NCBI GenBank assembly: GCA_050955045.1 | Contig: JBPBQV010000012.1 | Location: 30,976 to 94,975 of the forward strand | Length of the DNA stretch: 64,000 nucleotides | Source of the DNA: Mucilaginibacter_A sp050955045 | Lineage (GTDB): Bacteria > Bacteroidota > Bacteroidia > Sphingobacteriales > Sphingobacteriaceae | Reading direction: 5' to 3' | Shown here: positions 62,603 through 64,000 of the stretch, piece after piece | Layout: every line of letters starts with the position of its first letter | Position numbering within the stretch: position 1 is the first letter of the stretch | Notes under the pieces: generated by a model | Told to the model about the DNA's origin: nothing | What the model saw: the letters and a program-made list of their open reading frames with translations, nothing else | The model's database searches: none | Program-made: the position numbers and the translations under genes

Positions 62603-63214
62603 TTAAGGTTTAACTGGCGTGGCTACAATGGCTACACTACGGTTTTGCTTTCTTCCTTCGGCAGTTTCGTTTGATGCCACCGGATTGCTTTCCCCAAAAG
62701 AATGTACTGAAATTTTATCAGCAACAGTTCCGTTTTTAATAAACCAGCTTCGTACAGCTTCTGCACGTTCTGCACCCAATTCTTTGTTGTGTGCAGCTGT
62801 TCCGGTAGAATCTGTATGACCGTAAACACTCAGATCAGCTCCTTTAAAGCGTTTACCCAAAGAGGCTGCAATCAGTTTTAATTGTGTTTCGGCACTGCTT
62901 TTAAGGGTATTATTATCCTTATCAAATAAAATATCCTCGCCTAAACCATAGATAGTATAATCTTTATTTCCGCGTACACTGATGCTGGCATCTGTCATTT
63001 CTTCGTACGCTTCTTTTGGTGAGTTAAAATCAATCTGACTTCCACTGGTTGCAGTTGTTGCCGCAACAACAGAATCAGCACCGCCGGTTTGGGTCGCACT
63101 TTTGTTATTGCATCCGCGCAAAAAGAAAAACAGCAACCCAAGCGCAATCAGTAATAATAAAAGCCAAAGCCACCACGAGTTATTTTTTTTGGGTTGTACA
63201 TCTAAATCTGCCAT
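62603..63214 (-). CDS. OmpA-domain protein with N-terminal membrane anchor
   Basis: A 203-residue protein with a signal-anchor helix at about 14-33 (WWLWLLLLLIALGLLFFFL), preceded by KK, so it is held in the inner membrane with a periplasmic C-terminus. The OmpA-like domain covers about 85-200: LFDKDNNTLKSSAETQL, LSVYGHTDSTGTAAHNKELGAERAEAVRSWF and FGESNPVASNETAEGRKQNRSVAI. It has the Asp and Arg pair that binds diaminopimelate. It probably tethers the inner membrane to peptidoglycan. It lies between two YsnF genes with 44 and 102 nt gaps. Confidence 0.92.
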   Translation of the reverse strand: MADLDVQPKKNNSWWLWLLLLLIALGLLFFFLRGCNNKSATQTGGADSVVAATTATSGSQIDFNSPKEAYEEMTDASISVRGNKDYTIYGLGEDILFDKDNNTLKSSAETQLKLIAASLGKRFKGADLSVYGHTDSTGTAAHNKELGAERAEAVRSWFIKNGTVADKISVHSFGESNPVASNETAEGRKQNRSVAIVATPVKP

Positions 63215-63316
63215 AAGGTATTTTTCAAGTTAAATTGTGATAAAATTTCAAAAATAAAGCGCCGCCAGATTTACTGGCCGACGCTTTATAAAAATAGTAG
63301 TATTGATCAGTTCTAA

Positions 63317-64000
63317 TTATTTGTAGAAACCACCTTTATCATCTGTGGAAGTTGTATTTTTTCCGCCAGTTGATAGTTTAGTGCTGTCATCTGTGAAGTT
63401 TTCTGTATCTACTTCAGTTTTGCGAACAGTTCCTTGTACAGTTTGGCTGGTTTCTTCCACTTCTTTTCCTAAAGAAACTTCACCTGTTACAAAAGCTTCT
63501 TTGCTTACTACAGGTATTTCTGCAGTTTCTTTCATAGTGATGGTAGCATCTTTAAAAGCAGCTAAATCAGCTTCTGTTGCCGGGCGGCTAACATTAGTAC
63601 GTTCTACACGTACGCGTTCAGAACGTAAACGTACATCTTCTTGTACCGCTTGCTCTACAATACGGCTGCGTAAACGCACACCACCTGTTTCTACTTCGCG
63701 CTTGCCAACCTGCATTTTTTCTTCAATAATTTTGATAGAATCAGCATCAGTAGTGCCAGTAACGTTAGAAGGAATACTTGCTGCACCGCTAATACCAGAA
63801 GATTTTCTGTATTCTTCTGCACGCTCGTTTACATCAATTGCTCCGTAGTTGTCTAAGATTTTGGCTGCATTTTCTGCTTCGTCGCTTGTTTTAGCATGTA
63901 CGGTTACAATTGCACCTTTACGGCCTACTTCAGTATATCTGTCAGCATCATCATCATTTGTTCCAAATAAATTACTAAAAAAACCACCAACACTATTATG
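63317..64000 (-). CDS. YsnF/AvaK stress protein, N-terminal part cut by window
   Basis: The frame is open from the right edge of the window to a stop at 63317-63319, at least 227 codons; an internal ATG at 63715 is not the start. The visible N-terminal part (GRKGAIVTVHAKTSDEAENA, then KILDNYGAIDVNERAEEY) matches the YflT-type heat-induced stress module, often fused to DUF2382. The C-terminal DUF2382 (IIEEKMQVGKREVETGGVRLRSR to GTVRKTEVDTENF) is about two-thirds identical by eye to the paralogue at 61635, which has a PRC-barrel instead. Both end in a short GFYK/SFYK tail. The gene starts beyond base 64000. Confidence 0.88.
   Translation of the reverse strand, partial: HNSVGGFFSNLFGTNDDDADRYTEVGRKGAIVTVHAKTSDEAENAAKILDNYGAIDVNERAEEYRKSSGISGAASIPSNVTGTTDADSIKIIEEKMQVGKREVETGGVRLRSRIVEQAVQEDVRLRSERVRVERTNVSRPATEADLAAFKDATITMKETAEIPVVSKEAFVTGEVSLGKEVEETSQTVQGTVRKTEVDTENFTDDSTKLSTGGKNTTSTDDKGGFYK

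Noticed and set aside
1..64000. tRNA, rRNA, transposase or prophage genes
   Set aside because: I looked for typical tRNA arms, integrase or transposase motifs and saw none that could be supported.

Overview
The window is AT-rich chromosomal DNA of a member of the Bacteroidota, probably Sphingobacteriales or Cytophagales. The call rests on gene content: the coaD-rsmD-DUF3822 cluster, NamZ-type DUF1343, MG2/plug-domain envelope proteins, YsnF stress proteins and long arrays of roughly 800-residue FtsX/MacB permeases. Shine-Dalgarno sequences are generally absent. No rRNA, tRNA, CRISPR array, transposase or phage gene was seen. The first gene (PhzF family) and the last (YsnF family) are cut by the window edges.

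Layout. (1) 1-15,300 holds metabolic and envelope genes: PhzF, a GH1-like glycosidase, YceI, a soluble histidine kinase, an MG2/plug protein, DUF3140, a 2H phosphoesterase, GNAT, DUF998, a methyltransferase, a GH5 glucanase, an alpha/beta hydrolase, a J-domain protein, an old-yellow-enzyme reductase and a LolC/E permease. (2) 15,400-29,500 is mostly housekeeping: namZ-like, fmt, a Gly-Thr repeat protein, a GT9 glycosyltransferase, thioesterase, msrA, pyrE, a 56-residue small ORF, NUDIX, coaD, rsmD, DUF3822, a RecD-like helicase and clpB. (3) 29,800-61,050 is dominated by eight MacB/FtsX-type permeases with one adaptor and one ATPase, next to an NtrC-type response regulator and its histidine kinase. 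It is interrupted by a GH109-like gene paired divergently with a NahK-like kinase, and by an SDR gene. (4) 61,100-64,000 is a stress/envelope cluster on the minus strand: a DUF937-like protein, two YsnF (DUF2382) paralogues and an OmpA-domain protein.

Two observations stand out. First, the four transcription units that contain the eight permeases each carry, upstream, a tandem pair of 16-bp imperfect palindromes (right arm CGAACA-like) spaced 21-22 bp. Each pair lies 53-55 nt before a GG of a -24-like element. This suggests one enhancer-dependent regulon run by the adjacent NtrC-type regulator, and the module resembles an envelope-stress or antimicrobial-efflux system. Second, a short motif, TAAAAGAAGYATC (and a TAAAAACAGTATC variant), recurs about forty times on both strands. 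It lies between genes, over start and stop codons and inside genes in every reading frame, often as one arm of a roughly 30-bp imperfect palindrome. It looks like a genome-wide iterated element of unknown function.
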